Part shown: piece after piece, positions 10,412-22,382 of the stretch
Layout of the letters: every line of letters begins with the position of its first letter
Position numbering within the stretch: position 1 is the first letter of the stretch
NCBI GenBank assembly: GCA_032622095.1
Contig: CP136069.1
Span: 53,614,760-53,678,759, forward strand
Origin: Siphonodentalium dalli
Taxonomy: Eukaryota; Mollusca; Scaphopoda; Gadilida; Siphonodentaliidae
DNA: 64,000 bases
Direction: 5' to 3'
Position numbers and translations under genes: made by a program
Notes under the pieces: generated by a model
Databases searched by the model: none
What the model was told of the DNA's origin: nothing
The model's input: only the letters and a program-made list of their open reading frames with translations

Positions 10412-10833
10412 TAGGGTACGTTCATATGCTGACAAGTTTGCACGGTATGTCGTTTGCGGGCATTTCGTCATAGAAAACCACATGGTGCCAGAATATGAAC
10501 GGAAACATGCACATAACATGCATCTTTACCAAAGCTAACGACATGAGCAGTAAAGTTTATTTAGTTCCACTTGTAACGGTGCTACTGTAATTTGCCTTCA
10601 AATATCTGTATGATTTATTCTTGCGATATAATTGCATGATATGTACAGGCAAATTCCGGTAGCATCGTTATAGTGGAACTACAGATATTTTACTTCGAAC
10701 GTATAGTTAGCTGTGGTACAGATGCATCTTATATGCTCGTTTCCGTTCATATTCTGGCACCATATATAGTTTTCTACGACAAAATGCCTGCAAAAGATAC
10801 CGTGCAAACTTGCCAGTGTATGAAGGTACACTA
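10412..10833. repeat. Large imperfect inverted repeat
   Basis: Arms of about 185 nt (10412-10596 and 10648-10833) are imperfect reverse complements separated by ~51 nt. The best-matched inner part is 'tagttccac...aatttgcc' against 'ggcaaatt...gtggaacta'. The outer part contains 'tggtgccagaatatgaacgg' and its complement. The right arm recurs at 63915-64000, so this is an interspersed foldback or MITE-like element and not a unique hairpin. Confidence 0.65.
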
Positions 10834-11514
10834 AGAAGAACATGCATGTAGAAATAGATAAAGTATACTCGTTATTGATTTTGCTCTCCAATAACACAAT
10901 AGCGCGTGTTGAAATCGGTCTTATGTAAACAGTAAGCTTACGGTGACATGTCAACAAACATCGTTAATCGTGTGTTAAGTTCAAATATTTAAGTCTGAAT
11001 GTAATTATTCAGAATAATTGTCTATGATTTGACCATTTTAAATGTTTACCGGCAAGTTGTGATTACACGTTGATATCTTATTGGACTAATGGTTCGTTTA
11101 TCGGCAATTCCAATGTTTATGTACATAACAATTTATGACATGCGAAATCTCATTATTGGAGTTAATAATTATTATCATTATCGATAATGAAGTACATGTA
11201 CCTGTTGGTGATAGTAACTGTTGTTTTATAGACGGTTATATTATTCCGCATGAATGCACTTTGAAGGCATTGCGTCCCTTTATGGTCTACCAGGTATACG
11301 TAGGGAATAAACATGCTGCCTTTGTGATTTTGGGACGTTTGTCGGTGGGTTTTACGATAGAAAGTGCAGTTATACCGGCGACGCAAGTCCCAATATCACA
11401 CCAGACAAGTTTATCCCTAATCTAATTCACACCGACAGAAAACTCATACTATAGACCAGATTAGTCACGAGAATCTGCACACATTTGCTCCGATATAAGA
11501 AAAACACCTTTGTT
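10834..11514. other. Unassigned intergenic DNA
   Basis: Nothing recognised. A 96-codon open frame at 11135-11425 has no motif and is opposed by an equally open antisense frame. Confidence 0.35.
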
Positions 11515-12560
11515 ATTCTTGATTAGTGCCCCTTCAATTCATTTAAATGAATTATTAGTCAACTGAGGTAAACATCACCTATTGCCCGATACTCCCCGGA
11601 TATCTTTTAAGCTGATAATAAATAATTTTTATTGCTAATTATTTGTGCCTTTTTAAGTCACCTTAGGTCAACGACACCTATCCCAGGACATTCCAGTGTC
11701 GTGTTACCACTGTGTACTACAGTTCAAACATAACTTCTGAGCTCTTTAATTCATTTATTAATTCCCCTTTAAGTCATCTGAGGCCAAAGACGCGTATCCC
11801 ATGACATACCCCTGGTCAATTGATCCATGTGTACCGATATTCCTACATATCTTCTAAGCTGATAAGGAACGCGCTTTATCTGATTAATTATTATTATTGC
11901 CAATTTGAGTCGACTTAGGTCAACGGCACTTATCCCGTAACACTCCTCGGTCGAGAAAGGGCGGATTGCCGAATGACCAACATCAAGTTGAGCTACAACG
12001 TCAGTAACGTCCGCCACACACAATCTTACACAAATAAAAATTGAATTTACTATATAATATTATATAGTCCAAACAGATCTTCGGAAAGAAAATGTTACTT
12101 CAATACTCGAGAAGTTTTTACTTCATAAGTCGTTAGGTTGCTTTTTACTACACAATTCGTTTATTTATTACTACAAAGCTCGTGATCTCAAATTACTACA
12201 TAACTCCTTGAATCTACTACATAATTCATGAGCTATCACATAACTCGTCAGTTACTACAAAAGCGGACGTAACACAGACCCTAATAAGTAGAATTACGCC
12301 AAAACATGTGCCAAGGGAATTAGCCCTTTATAGCACTACACATTAATATTCCCACACCCATTGAGGATGTAATGTCACCTGACAAGTGTCGTTGACCTCA
12401 GAAGATTTAAATGGGCACTAATAACTTACTCACAAAGAGCGTTCCCTACCAGCTTAGACGATATGTAGGACTATCAGTACACGTGGGTCACCTGAACGGG
12501 GGGGGGGGATGAGTGCCATGGAATACGCCCTTTTGACTTCAGATGATTTAAAAGTGGACT
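11515..12560. repeat. Degenerate tandem and inverted repeat cluster
   Basis: Four spaced direct copies of a segment like 'agtcaacttaggtcaacgac' begin near 11558, 11656, 11772 and 11908. Each is followed by a 'cctatccc..gacatt' variant. An inverted copy lies at about 12360-12475. The centre (12150-12260) has repeats of 'tactacataactcgtga'. A G11 run is at 12498-12508. There is no coding potential. Confidence 0.5.
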
Positions 12561-14689
12561 TTATGACTGCTATTTGTGTTGACAATATAAATCTATATGA
12601 GCTATTTAGCTTCATGATGCATGTGTGAAGTAATAACTGTACATACATCTACTTATTTCGTGTGATACATATACAACGTGTACAGATGCCATACTCCAGA
12701 TAAACTGGAACCCCTTGAGCTACTCATATAGTTCAAACAGGGGAATTTAATTTTCTTGGGACAAGATTAGGGAAACGCATATAGCTATGTCAAAACTAAC
12801 TATGGATTAACCATTGCTGTTATTAACGTTGGGGAAAACAGAATTTATCAAAACGTATAGGATCATTGTATGGTTTTCAACTTCCACTTATAAGAGAACT
12901 ATCATTATTCCCGAAAGACAACGAGGACATATTTGATCAAGTAATTCAAACAGTAATGCATATTAATTGAATTACATGTAATGCAAAATGATCCATTACA
13001 AATTACTTGAGAAAAAGTTATGCTTTGTAATGCATTTCCATTACACATTACTATTGCCCCATCCCTGAATATCCGATTAAAAAAAACGCGTCCTATTAAG
13101 TCTATATGTATCAACCGGATCGCGAAACTCAAGTTATCTACCTACAAGAAGATATAGGTGCCACAAATTCCCTCCCCGGGGTGACACCTTGGCTCAGCTG
13201 ACGCCTGGCCCAGTAATGCCCAAACTATTTCTTATGAAACCAGAATTACACACGGTCTATGGTTGAAGTATACCCATTCCTTGCTATATATATTTATCTA
13301 GCATATTAATATTATTGCATATTGAGTTGTTATATGTTTGGAGTCCATCGATCATGGATTTGATGTCTCATGCAGAGATCCGTTGTATGCCCAATACTCG
13401 GATGTATCGGGAGGAGAGGGACCGTTGCATGGTCATTAATTTTGCTAACCGTTTCAGATGCTCTGGTATAGACCGAGCCTGTGCCTTGTACGACTGGCTT
13501 TGATGAGTGATCGGCTTCTTCTGAAATAAATCCTTAGCTTTGCGAGTCGAAACGTTATGTGACATGCGCTTAGCATGACATATAGTCAGCAATCTGCAAC
13601 TGATGATGATCTTATAACAAAAATTGGCATCTTTTTAACTAATTGGGAGTAATTTTCAAAAATGTATAAATTCTACTCTTGGCATTAAATGAATTTTTTT
13701 TTTGTGGGGTACATTCTAAAACTATTTTAAAAATTCCAATAAACCGCTCCAGGATCCAGCTTCCACCTCAAAATGCATGTCATCAGAACGAGGAGCAATT
13801 TGTCTGCGAGAAATTGGGACCTTGGTCATCATTATATTTAGCCTCGAATCGTTTTTAATATGCATAGCAGACAACCTCCCCTTTCTTTTGACATACATAC
13901 ATTTATGCACCACTTTCTTTATGTGGGGAAATCATATGACGGATAGGTTGTAAGCCATTATTTCTTTCACTCTACTTATGTTGACAAACGGAAAGGCCGT
14001 AATGTCCGTCAGCCAGTGCTCCATTCTGACTTGTTATTGTCGTTCCGGAGGGATAGGTGTGCTTTTCGTTGACCTGGGCAGATGTGTCACCTTGTCAGGC
14101 ACCCACTTACCTGTATTGGTTAGCCTATAAAACCGAGCCTGTACTTTCTACGACTGGCTTTGATGAGTGATCCGCTTTTTCTGAAACAAATCATAAGCTT
14201 TGCGCGTTCGTGTGATGTATACAGTTGACCATCTATATCATACACATTATATCTACATGCATGGCAGTGTATATTATATGAAAGACTCGACAAACAAGTT
14301 GAACACATGGGGAAAATGCCTGACATTAATATTAGTATATTTACATACACCTGATATCTCTTCCGATTTCCCCATAGCGTTGCGGTAGACACGCCCCCTT
14401 ATTCAATGCGTTCATAAACCTATGGACGTAACGTGACGTCACTTTCAATGGCGTTCATAAGTTTATGAACACATTGGTCCCGGAAATAACCGGGGATTGT
14501 CGGACATTACCGACTGCTTATAGTCAGCCAATACGCCAAGGATTTGATAGCAAACAATATGTAATCGAGGTTCACGATTGGATGGCTAGTGGCATCTAAT
14601 CGCGAGCACGTGTGGCACGAGATGTTCGATTGACTATCAGAATGTTGGTTATCATATAATCCCATATGCCATAATATGTCAAATATAGC
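12561..14689. other. Unassigned intergenic DNA with one short conserved direct repeat
   Basis: No gene recognised. A 77-bp segment at 13473-13549 recurs at 14133-14209, containing 'cgactggctttgatgagtga' then 'ttctgaaa.aaatc' and 'agctttgcg'. The two lie exactly 660 bp apart in direct orientation. They look like two ends or fragments of the same small element. The rest shows nothing. Confidence 0.4.
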
Positions 14690-14830
14690 GAATTATCAAA
14701 ATATGAAATACAACGAAAAAGCGATATATGAAAATACAGCGAAATAGCGAACTAGCACGAAAAATAGAAATACGAAAATACAGCGAAATAGGGCGAAATA
14801 TAGAGCGAAATATAGAAATAGGAAATTATT
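14690..14830. repeat. Low-complexity (gaaata/agcgaaata)n tract
   Basis: Imperfect repetition of 'atacagcgaaatag' and 'gcgaaatatag' words. It creates an artificial phenylalanine/tyrosine-rich antisense frame that should not be read as a protein. Confidence 0.6.
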
Positions 14831-14936
14831 TTTATAAACGAAATAACGGAGATATTTGAAAAAGTTTTTTTGACGAAATAACGGACATATTTGGAGAAGT
14901 GTTTTAAAGAGCTTAGGTATATAAATATAAATAATA

Positions 14937-15037
14937 AACGGCGGATTCAATGTGGTCATGGGTTTTGACCGGGGTTCATGCAGTTTGCTGAATTATTCTC
15001 GCGGTCAAAATCCCATGACCACATTGAAACCGCCGTT
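14937..15037. repeat. Inverted repeat, ~35-bp arms
   Basis: The left arm 14937-14971 and right arm 15002-15037 are near-perfect complements (aacggcgg...caatgtggtcatgggttttgaccg and its reverse), enclosing ~30 nt. They could form a stable hairpin or be the tips of a small TIR element. Confidence 0.75.
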
Positions 15038-16513
15038 CATTTCTTATGTATATACGTGTATGGAGGTGTCTGGTCACTGAGTAATCACATATTAATCTGA
15101 CCAAAACAGCATCTCACGTTTACGGGACATATTTCTGGGAATAACATTAAACTTGTTCTGGTGTATCAACGAAGGAGATGACAAATATGCTATTATCCGG
15201 TCACGTCGAATATGGCAGTTGCTATAACCCGATCGATATATGTGTGCTATTTAACTCGGTCACAAATTGAGAAAGTAACCCCGTTTGTTTGTGTTATAGA
15301 CTTATACGATGCCACTGAAATATGTCAGCCATGCTCAAGTATATATGGTTATATAAATGTATTATGGACGCGCAGAAGCTGGAAATGTCATAATGAACGA
15401 TCCATGTGCCGATGGAAATAAATTGTTGGATGATGTCTGGACTATTTTTTTCTATTATTTTTGTGTGGTTTACCAAGAAGGGCGTGAAAAACGCATATTT
15501 TGGTGGCTTCTCTATACGCCGCTCCTCTGCTACATGTACAACCCAAACGGTGACCGGTGGTGTTAATAGGTACATTGACATGCTTGCTATAAAACGGACC
15601 AATGATAGAGGTGCATGGGTTTTGAGACACTGCATTCCGACGTCGCACTTTGGACATTATATGCACATTTTAAGGTTTCTGTGTTAGATATATGATATAT
15701 GGATATATGGCATAGCTGCATGTTGTATGTATACACCATGTACTAATGATAGTTTTATGGTGTTAAATTGGGCTGATGGTCTTTATGGTACACGAACAAA
15801 CAGCTCAAATAATTATAAATCAGTTTGAATTGACTCCTTGTGGTGGGGAAAGCATGTTAAGTCTCCGAGTCAAGGATCATTCACAACAAAACAGTGATAA
15901 GCCTCAGATGAGATGTAGTGTGTAATAAAATAAATAGAGCGTTCCTTTTAATTTCTTCTTGAAATGATATTTAAAAGAACGATCTTCGTTTTTCTTGTGT
16001 GCGAAATTTTGAATGAGCTAACATATTAACATGACTACATGCAAAGTTAGCATGAAGGTATATGTCATACATTCAGCGGCAATTTTGATCTCAGGAACGT
16101 GACAAAGGCACGTTTCCCAATATTTGTGGTAGACGTACATCTCTATACGCTGGTATAATGGCAGTAAAATATTTGAACTCTCTAAGACTTTAACAGCATA
16201 CGCTGTCTGAATATTAATAATATTAATGTTACATAACTTTCATTTAAATATACATGTATATAATTTTTTATAAACTGATAGTTTTTACAATAATTTTTAA
16301 GAATATTTCTAAGAGTTTGTTGAGAGGTACCTCTTGAATAAGTACATGTGCATCAGATATCTCTCTTCAACACCATATATTTTTAGTTACATCACATATT
16401 TTATAGATTGAATCTGAATAATATCACAAATTCTACTGTACTGCCAACTTCAAATTTGTAAAACAAAATGAACGTGATATGTATTGCATATGTCGAGACT
16501 TTTTTTTATTAAC
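15038..16513. other. Unassigned intergenic DNA upstream of the hydroxylase gene
   Basis: Nothing recognised. Overlapping small open frames on both strands at 15212-15687 mirror each other and have no family motif. Confidence 0.35.
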
Positions 16514-16883
16514 GTGATGTGAAACACTCCGTTTGGGTGATCAAAGAGAAAAATAGAATATTCTTGCTCAAAGTAGTTATTTTTATGAATATTAATCCAA
16601 ATTTAAAACACACACCGTCAGTCTTATATATTTATTAAATGCAATGCGTATCGACGGCGAAATCATTTGCGTTAGTTTATTGCCGATTTCAGCGTCCCGA
16701 TTCGAGATGTAAATATTTACAATTGACCGTAGTCCAGACGGTGTTTTCTAAGGAGAGGTAATGTCGATTTCTTTGAGATTCTGGGCGATGTTATTAGAAT
16801 GCTACATTCCCCCAGTTGGCACAGCGCCTGAGTACTAATTTATCAGTTTCACGCACCCGAATAAGTCCATAATACGTCTTTAA
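16514..16883 (+). promoter_or_regulatory. Putative promoter and first non-coding exon of the hydroxylase gene
   Basis: The block ends 116 bp before the chosen start codon. An initiator-like TCAGTT (16843-16848) is conserved in the upstream duplicate at 7801-8162. Reading from there, AAAAG/GTTTAT at 16886/16887 could serve as a splice donor for a short intron ending at 16991. No clear TATA box is seen in this copy. The promoter role is inferred from position and conservation only. Confidence 0.4.
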
Positions 16884-16886
16884 AAG

Positions 16887-16991
16887 GTTTATGCTTAAAA
16901 TAAATTTTGTTGAATCAAGCGTTGAATTCACCGTACGTGGCATTTAATTGCAGTTTATATTTATATATAATTTATATTATTTCATCCTCAG
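16887..16991 (+). other. Putative 5' UTR intron
   Basis: A candidate GT donor at 16887 and a strong acceptor (ttatttcatcctcAG, ending 16991) precede the ATG by 8 nt. The region between is A/T-rich, with an open frame that lacks an upstream ATG, which argues against its being coding. The acceptor is convincing. The donor choice is tentative. Confidence 0.45.
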
Positions 16992-16999
16992 CTTCTACG

Positions 17000-18073
17000 A
17001 TGTCGGCTGTTCGGACTAAAGTCGGACAGGCAGTAACCAAGAGGCATCACATCGTCGATGACGTCATAACACTGGTGATAAGAGCAGTTGTAGCATCAGC
17101 AATTTTAACGTGCTTGATTTACTCCGACTTCACACAAGAAGCCATAGACAGGATATGGAAATGGCTCTATTACAACCAATTCTATAATTATGTATGTTTT
17201 GAAACTGTATACGTCATATCAACGTACGTTATATTTATTCCGATATACCCGTATGTAATGAGTTTATTGCGGTGCCTAGATAAATACAAGATCGAGAAAA
17301 GTGTTGACTATAAAAGCAGAAGCGTAAAAGGGATGTTTCTGGAAGGTGTTGTATACGTCATTCCTCTGTTTATGGCGGATTTATACAAAATAAAGTATCA
17401 TTTTGGTGGAGTGGACCCAAAGTTATGGGAAGAAAGACAGAAACAATTCTTCCAGACGACAGTAGCGCTGCCTGTTAAAGCGCCATCTTTGTTTGAGCTG
17501 ACGTATCAGACTGTCGGAAGTGTTATAGTGTATGACGCAGTGTTTTTCGTAATACACAACCTACTGCATCGGAACATGTTTCTGTACAAGCACATACATT
17601 CGCATCATCACAACCACGAACATATACACCCTCACGTGACCAACCAGCTTAACTTGATTGAACGAGGGCTAATAATCGTCACGGCGAATTATTCTCTTAA
17701 GGCGGTTGGGGCGCATCCGCTAGCCAGAATGTTGTTCGTGCAGATTTACATAACCGTGTTGATCGATTCTCACATCGGCTACGACGTTCCTTGGGGAATT
17801 CACAGGGTGATTCCCTTCAACCTAGTCGGAGGGTCTCCAAACCATTATGCGCACCATGTGCATGGCGTTCGAAACTATCAGCCTATATTCACATATCTGG
17901 ACAACTACATGCACAAACATAATAACCTGGACATATACTGGGAAATGTTCTTTCAGAAAGTTGCATATTTAAGCCGTCCTATAGCGAAAGTTTTCGACCG
18001 AGGATCACGCCGAAAATTCCTTAATGATTCTGTAGACCTCCTCTCGGTTATATTGAACAGACATGTAAATTGA
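17000..18073 (+). CDS. Cholesterol 25-hydroxylase-like protein (fatty acid hydroxylase superfamily)
   Basis: An intact 357-residue single-exon membrane enzyme of the sterol desaturase/fatty acid hydroxylase superfamily, predicted to be a di-iron oxygenase of the ER that hydroxylates sterols or lipids. Histidine clusters are HNLLH (186-190), Y196-x3-H200-x2-HH (203-204) and HYAHH (282-286). The stretch DSHIGYDVPWGIHRVIPF (256-273) also matches what I recall of cholesterol 25-hydroxylases. Hydrophobic segments lie near 21-43, 63-90, 112-130 and 171-190. I chose the ATG at 17000 because upstream codons in frame have no ATG and cross a splice acceptor. It is longer than vertebrate CH25H (~270 aa), mainly through the N-terminus. 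Residues 198-212 hold nine histidines, more than the motif needs. Substrate is inferred. Other superfamily members (C4/C5 sterol enzymes) remain possible. Confidence 0.85.
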   Translation: MSAVRTKVGQAVTKRHHIVDDVITLVIRAVVASAILTCLIYSDFTQEAIDRIWKWLYYNQFYNYVCFETVYVISTYVIFIPIYPYVMSLLRCLDKYKIEKSVDYKSRSVKGMFLEGVVYVIPLFMADLYKIKYHFGGVDPKLWEERQKQFFQTTVALPVKAPSLFELTYQTVGSVIVYDAVFFVIHNLLHRNMFLYKHIHSHHHNHEHIHPHVTNQLNLIERGLIIVTANYSLKAVGAHPLARMLFVQIYITVLIDSHIGYDVPWGIHRVIPFNLVGGSPNHYAHHVHGVRNYQPIFTYLDNYMHKHNNLDIYWEMFFQKVAYLSRPIAKVFDRGSRRKFLNDSVDLLSVILNRHVN

Positions 18074-18483
18074 TTTTTTATTCGCGCTATACGCGACAAT
18101 GTTCCACTGAATAGATCTAAATCAATATTTGAATTGAAAGAGAATATGGCCATATATAGTGACATATTTACATGCTCTTGTTAACATATCTAGTAGGTAA
18201 ATATGTATATCAAGATCTTGCCTTCGAGTTACAATCAATATATAAATAAACACCATTAATGACACGATGGAACTTTATAACTGAATTACGATGATATGAC
18301 TATCTAAGTAACCTTGCGATTCAGCATCGAGGTGCACTGAATATCTTATACAAGGGAGATGACTATATATTTAGTGTGCCTTCAATAGGCATACATACGT
18401 GTTAAGAGGGAAGTATCGTATTGTGTGATTTTGTTATCATTTGGTGGACGCTTCAATGTTCGTTGACTTTGTAGAAAAATAAA
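18074..18483 (+). other. Probable 3' UTR of the hydroxylase gene
   Basis: Non-coding sequence after the stop with AATAAA signals at 18245-18250 and 18478-18483. Either could direct polyadenylation. No splice or repeat structure is seen. Confidence 0.5.
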
Positions 18484-19303
18484 GATGGATTATCTCTTTA
18501 TATAATATAATAAATTTTAGATAGTTTCCTGGGTATGAAATAATATGAGTTGAAAATCCCTACCAGGAAACGATTCTATCAATTATATTGATTTTATTTC
18601 AATATTATGTAGATGATAATGGCTGAAAACTGTACATTATTTCAGGGAATGGATCGAACGAGGTCGTTAATGGGGAGTGGTGCATTGGAATCTACATGAA
18701 CGTCAAAGTATTGTCATCATGTATCTTTCTCTACTTGTCGCGGGAATATATCAACCAGTCAGATCCAATTTATATCGGACGAATTCAATTCGTATTCAAT
18801 GAGAAATAAGCGAGCATCTGTATACCTCGACAGTACGTGCCAGGCATATAGTCGGGAGCTGATATTGTACCCACGCATGCACCCTCGGGATCATGCCCCT
18901 CCCCAGGATTTAACTTTGAACAGCGACTAAATTTTCTTATTTATTTCCAATTTTGCCCTAAAAGCTTCACACAACTATATGCATTTCTATACATTTGATA
19001 GGATTTTCTCACTATAATTTGCATCAAACTGACTTGGAACCCCTTCTGAAAAACGACGGCCATGTTGGACGCCATCTTGTCCGGTGTCTTCGCGACCACT
19101 TTTTTTCTATTTGTGTAAACATTGCTTAAAAGTTGAGGGACATAATAAGGAAGACAATGAGTGGGCTGAAGTTAAAACATGGGGATGTGTGAATGTGTGC
19201 CATATCAGGGATTAAGGAAAGGGCCTTTCGGCGCTTTCGACAATCCCGGGGCCAGCCACCCCAAACCACTCATCCTACTATGTGTGACATATCAGCTCCC
19301 GGA
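18484..19303. other. Unassigned intergenic DNA
   Basis: Nothing assigned. A weak inverted pair ('gtttcctgg' near 18528 and 'ccaggaaac' near 18563) is the only structure seen. Confidence 0.35.
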
Positions 19304-19695
19304 TTAACCCTTTACCCAACAGAACGGCCCTGTGCCAATGCATTCTCTTATATATGCGAGTCGACCATAGGTCGCCTCGCATATATCAGATAATGCATTG
19401 GCTTAACACATATTAAAAATGATAAAATTGTCAAAGAATGTAGTAAAATGTTATAAAAATTGTTAATTGTTAGGCCTATGCATTCTCTTATATATGCGAG
19501 GCGACCTATGGTCGACTCGCATATATAAGAGAATGCATTGGCACAGGGAATAACTGTAACCATCACAATGTGGTCAATGAACCGGTTCCAATGATATCCA
19601 TATTTGTATGGTATTATTGAGACAGACCGAAGATATTTTAGGCTGTTGAAGCTTTATTTTGGCGTTTTTGGCCATTTTGTTGGGTAAAGGGATAA
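19304..19695 (-). mobile_element. Twin-hairpin TTAA MITE, copy 2 (inverted)
   Basis: The left end is TTAA plus CCCTTTACCCAACA. The right end is TGTTGGGTAAAGGG followed by ATAA, a decayed TTAA. The asymmetric ~140-bp segment lies on the right, so the copy is inverted relative to copy 1. Hairpins are at 19334-19402 (with a few arm changes) and 19474-19542 (near-perfect). Confidence 0.8.
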
Positions 19696-21254
19696 TACCG
19701 TTTTGCTGTCATTAAAACCCAGCTCCATTGTGCAACCTCGAAGTTCTATTTTCCGAATGGGAACTTTATACATGCTCTATACTACAATTCGTAATCTAGA
19801 ACGTTCATGTCTCCCAATGTATATATGCACAATGTGCTCCAACGGAGACCTCTAACAGTAGAACTACTACGCTTCTAAACCCGCCCACAAAGTCAATCAT
19901 TATACCATAGAAAGTATGAACCCCGCTTAATTAATTTTCTTGCCGGTAGAGGAATGTTGCTCGTTTTGCTTATTAGGGGTATATGTCACATTGAAACATG
20001 AAATATCAGCATGCGAGACTCCAGTAATAAAGCTACTGTTCTTCTGGACACAACGATACGAATGCATTGTTTGTATCAAAAATATCACATACTCCAATAG
20101 GTGCCTAAAATACAGGTAATTGCATCGACAGTATATATTAGGTATCTATACTACGCTATATGTACAGCGCAAAAAGAAAACAATAGTATATTATATGTTA
20201 GCGCACATCGATTTTTTTTTCAAACAGTTGCACCTGACTAGATGGCTAATTGTGTTCACGGCAATGTGCACATGCAACAACCACTATCACCAACCATGTC
20301 AAGTGGCGTGGTTTTGTTTTCAGTCGAGGACTATTTTTTATACAGCGAAACGTTCTGATGTGTCTGATTTATCGCGATTTATCGGAATTGTTCATCCTGG
20401 TATATTTCAAAACTGTGTTTTAAGTCGGTTAATGAACTTACGGTTAATGGACATTCGGAAACTAGAAGATCTAGACCTTCTATGTTCCGAATTCCCAGTA
20501 TCTTGTCCTTAACCCTGACAGAAGCACACGCATTGTGTGCCCACTATAGCTACGGTATACCAAGGAACAATTACCAATCAACAGTTGTAAAGTTCATGCT
20601 TAAAGCCAATCAATTGAACATTTCAGACGGGAGATTTCTCAGATAATATAATCTTTCAATCATTCATTTAAGTTCGTTGATTTCAGACCACGAGTTTCTC
20701 TTTTGGTAAAAGTTTCGTATCTCCGGTGGAAACTTGTAACCATATATAGGTTATACTTTTGTCAATAATATGGCATTTCATGTTTGAACAAAATATAATG
20801 GCCGGATGACTTACCCGTGTGGAACTATCAGTGAAAAGTCAACTTTTCTCTGACAACGTCTGACACATTTCGATTGCCATTTTGGTAGCCATCTTTAAAT
20901 ACTGTCACGTGGAATCTGCCACACATACGATCGCATGATATTCGGGTTCCAATCAGTGATGTATGTTCACATCGAAATGACATTAACGTCAATGTTGGAA
21001 GCTACCGTGGATCCGCAACATGGATGTTTGAATGTTTTTCGTGAGACCCCCTATGTATACTAACGCATAATAAGTGTGACGTTAGCATTATTGGCATTAT
21101 TTGTGGGTATAGTTCTATTTTGGAAAATTATGTGATTAGTTAGTCGCTTATTATTCACGCTCTGATTTTAGTGTTGTTGGTGTCTCGGCTTCGGACTGGA
21201 CAGAGATTACACTGCCTTGTGTAATCGTTGAACATTTACAATTCGCCATTATAA
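19696..21254. other. Unassigned intergenic DNA
   Basis: No recognised feature. A 130-codon open frame at 20120-20512 starts with TTG, not ATG, has no motif and is most likely chance. Confidence 0.35.
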
Positions 21255-22135
21255 CACCGAAGAAGAGCATAGCTAGGGTGTGGCAAAATACGCCGGTCGT
21301 AATTCCAACAAAGGGCCATAATTCTGGATGGCTTGCCTCGAATCACATCTCTGCTCAGAGATTAAAGCGACTCACAATCCTCAAATTAACCGTTTCTTCA
21401 CTAAATACAAGCCTGCATATAGTGTGTCTGTCATTTGCAGAACGAGGAGCCCAGCGGGCTAGCATCACCAAAATGCACCATCTGGGGACCTCCTGCTGCT
21501 TAGGCCTCATTTTCTGGGAAGTATATATAGTCTCAAATTTAACATTGTTTTTAGTTACTTTTTCCCTTCTGGGAAGTTTCTATGTCTCCTAATTTGCATA
21601 ACAAAATGCATAATCAAGGTGACTATGATAGGTGACCATCAACAACTTCAACTGGGGAACTTCAATCTGATCCTATGTCTCCCATAGCAGTTGGGGCCTA
21701 ATCAGAATGAGGTTCCCGGAAGGTGATTTGGTGACGCTAGCCCGCCGTGTTGGATAGCGTCGATAAATACACCCGCTGTGGACCTCATTCTGCAAATGAC
21801 AGACACACTACTTGCAGGCTTGTCATCTGCGCATAGCAAGACATTTTTTTTTAAATCGCAAAGATAAAGTGCTCTCTGAAATAAACAAGAGCATCGCTAG
21901 GACGTGGAAAAATACACCAGTGGTAATTTCAACAAAGGGAAATAACTCTGGTGAAATTTGGCGGGCGGAACCCAAATTCGAATGTTGTCTGTATTTAGGA
22001 CTAGTAATTTCACACACCAAATGTCATTCCATTCAGTTCAAACTTACTAAAGTTATCATCGGAAAACGAAAAAAGCGAACGGACGGACAGATGGACCGAA
22101 GTCAGGACCAATAACATAATACGTCCCGTTTTTTT
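21255..22135. repeat. Dispersed repeat split by a TIR element
   Basis: Segments at 21265-21340 and 21889-21965 share 'agagcat(a/c)gctagg', 'gtaattccaacaaaggg' and related words. The right part continues to 'ggacggacagatggacc' and 'aatacgtcccg'. Between them sits an inverted-repeat element (21408-21822, separate entry). The outer family is not identified. Confidence 0.45.
21408..21822. mobile_element. TIR element, GTCTGTCATTTGCAGAA family, copy 1
   Basis: Long terminal inverted repeats of about 38 bp. The left contains 'caagcctgca' then GTCTGTCATTTGCAGAA and the right carries the complement. There is no open frame with a transposase motif. A second copy with recognisable but diverged ends is at 57188-57642. 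The superfamily is undetermined and no clear target duplication was resolved. Confidence 0.6.
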
Positions 22136-22382
22136 CTTCAAAAAATGATTCATGGGTATACATGTCAAGGATAATGGCTCAACATTGATTGTCATTTAAG
22201 TTGCTGGAAATTGTGTATTGCTACCTGAACAGAACAATAATAGCATACCCTATTATACATGTACGTAAATACGGCCGTCATTTTTGTATAAATGGAAATG
22301 ATTTAAGAAATCGTTGTTCCTCCAAAATGGTGCATCGGGTGACCCAATGATCGAAAATTGACAATTTGAATCCTAATTTCGC

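Noticed and set aside
13510-13560. Hammerhead-ribozyme-like words (TTGATGAG and CGAAAC)
   Set aside because: No stem II between them, the first box deviates from CTGATGA, and the second copy at 14133 lacks the CGAAAC part.
14696-14959. Phe/Tyr-rich antisense open frame
   Set aside because: It comes from the low-complexity gaaata tract and is not a membrane protein gene.
16907-16999. Longer N-terminus for the hydroxylase
   Set aside because: The upstream codon is TTG and the segment crosses a strong splice acceptor at 16991. The first ATG is 17000.
20120-20512. 130-codon plus-strand open frame
   Set aside because: Starts with TTG, has no family motif and lies in AT-rich DNA without splice or promoter support.
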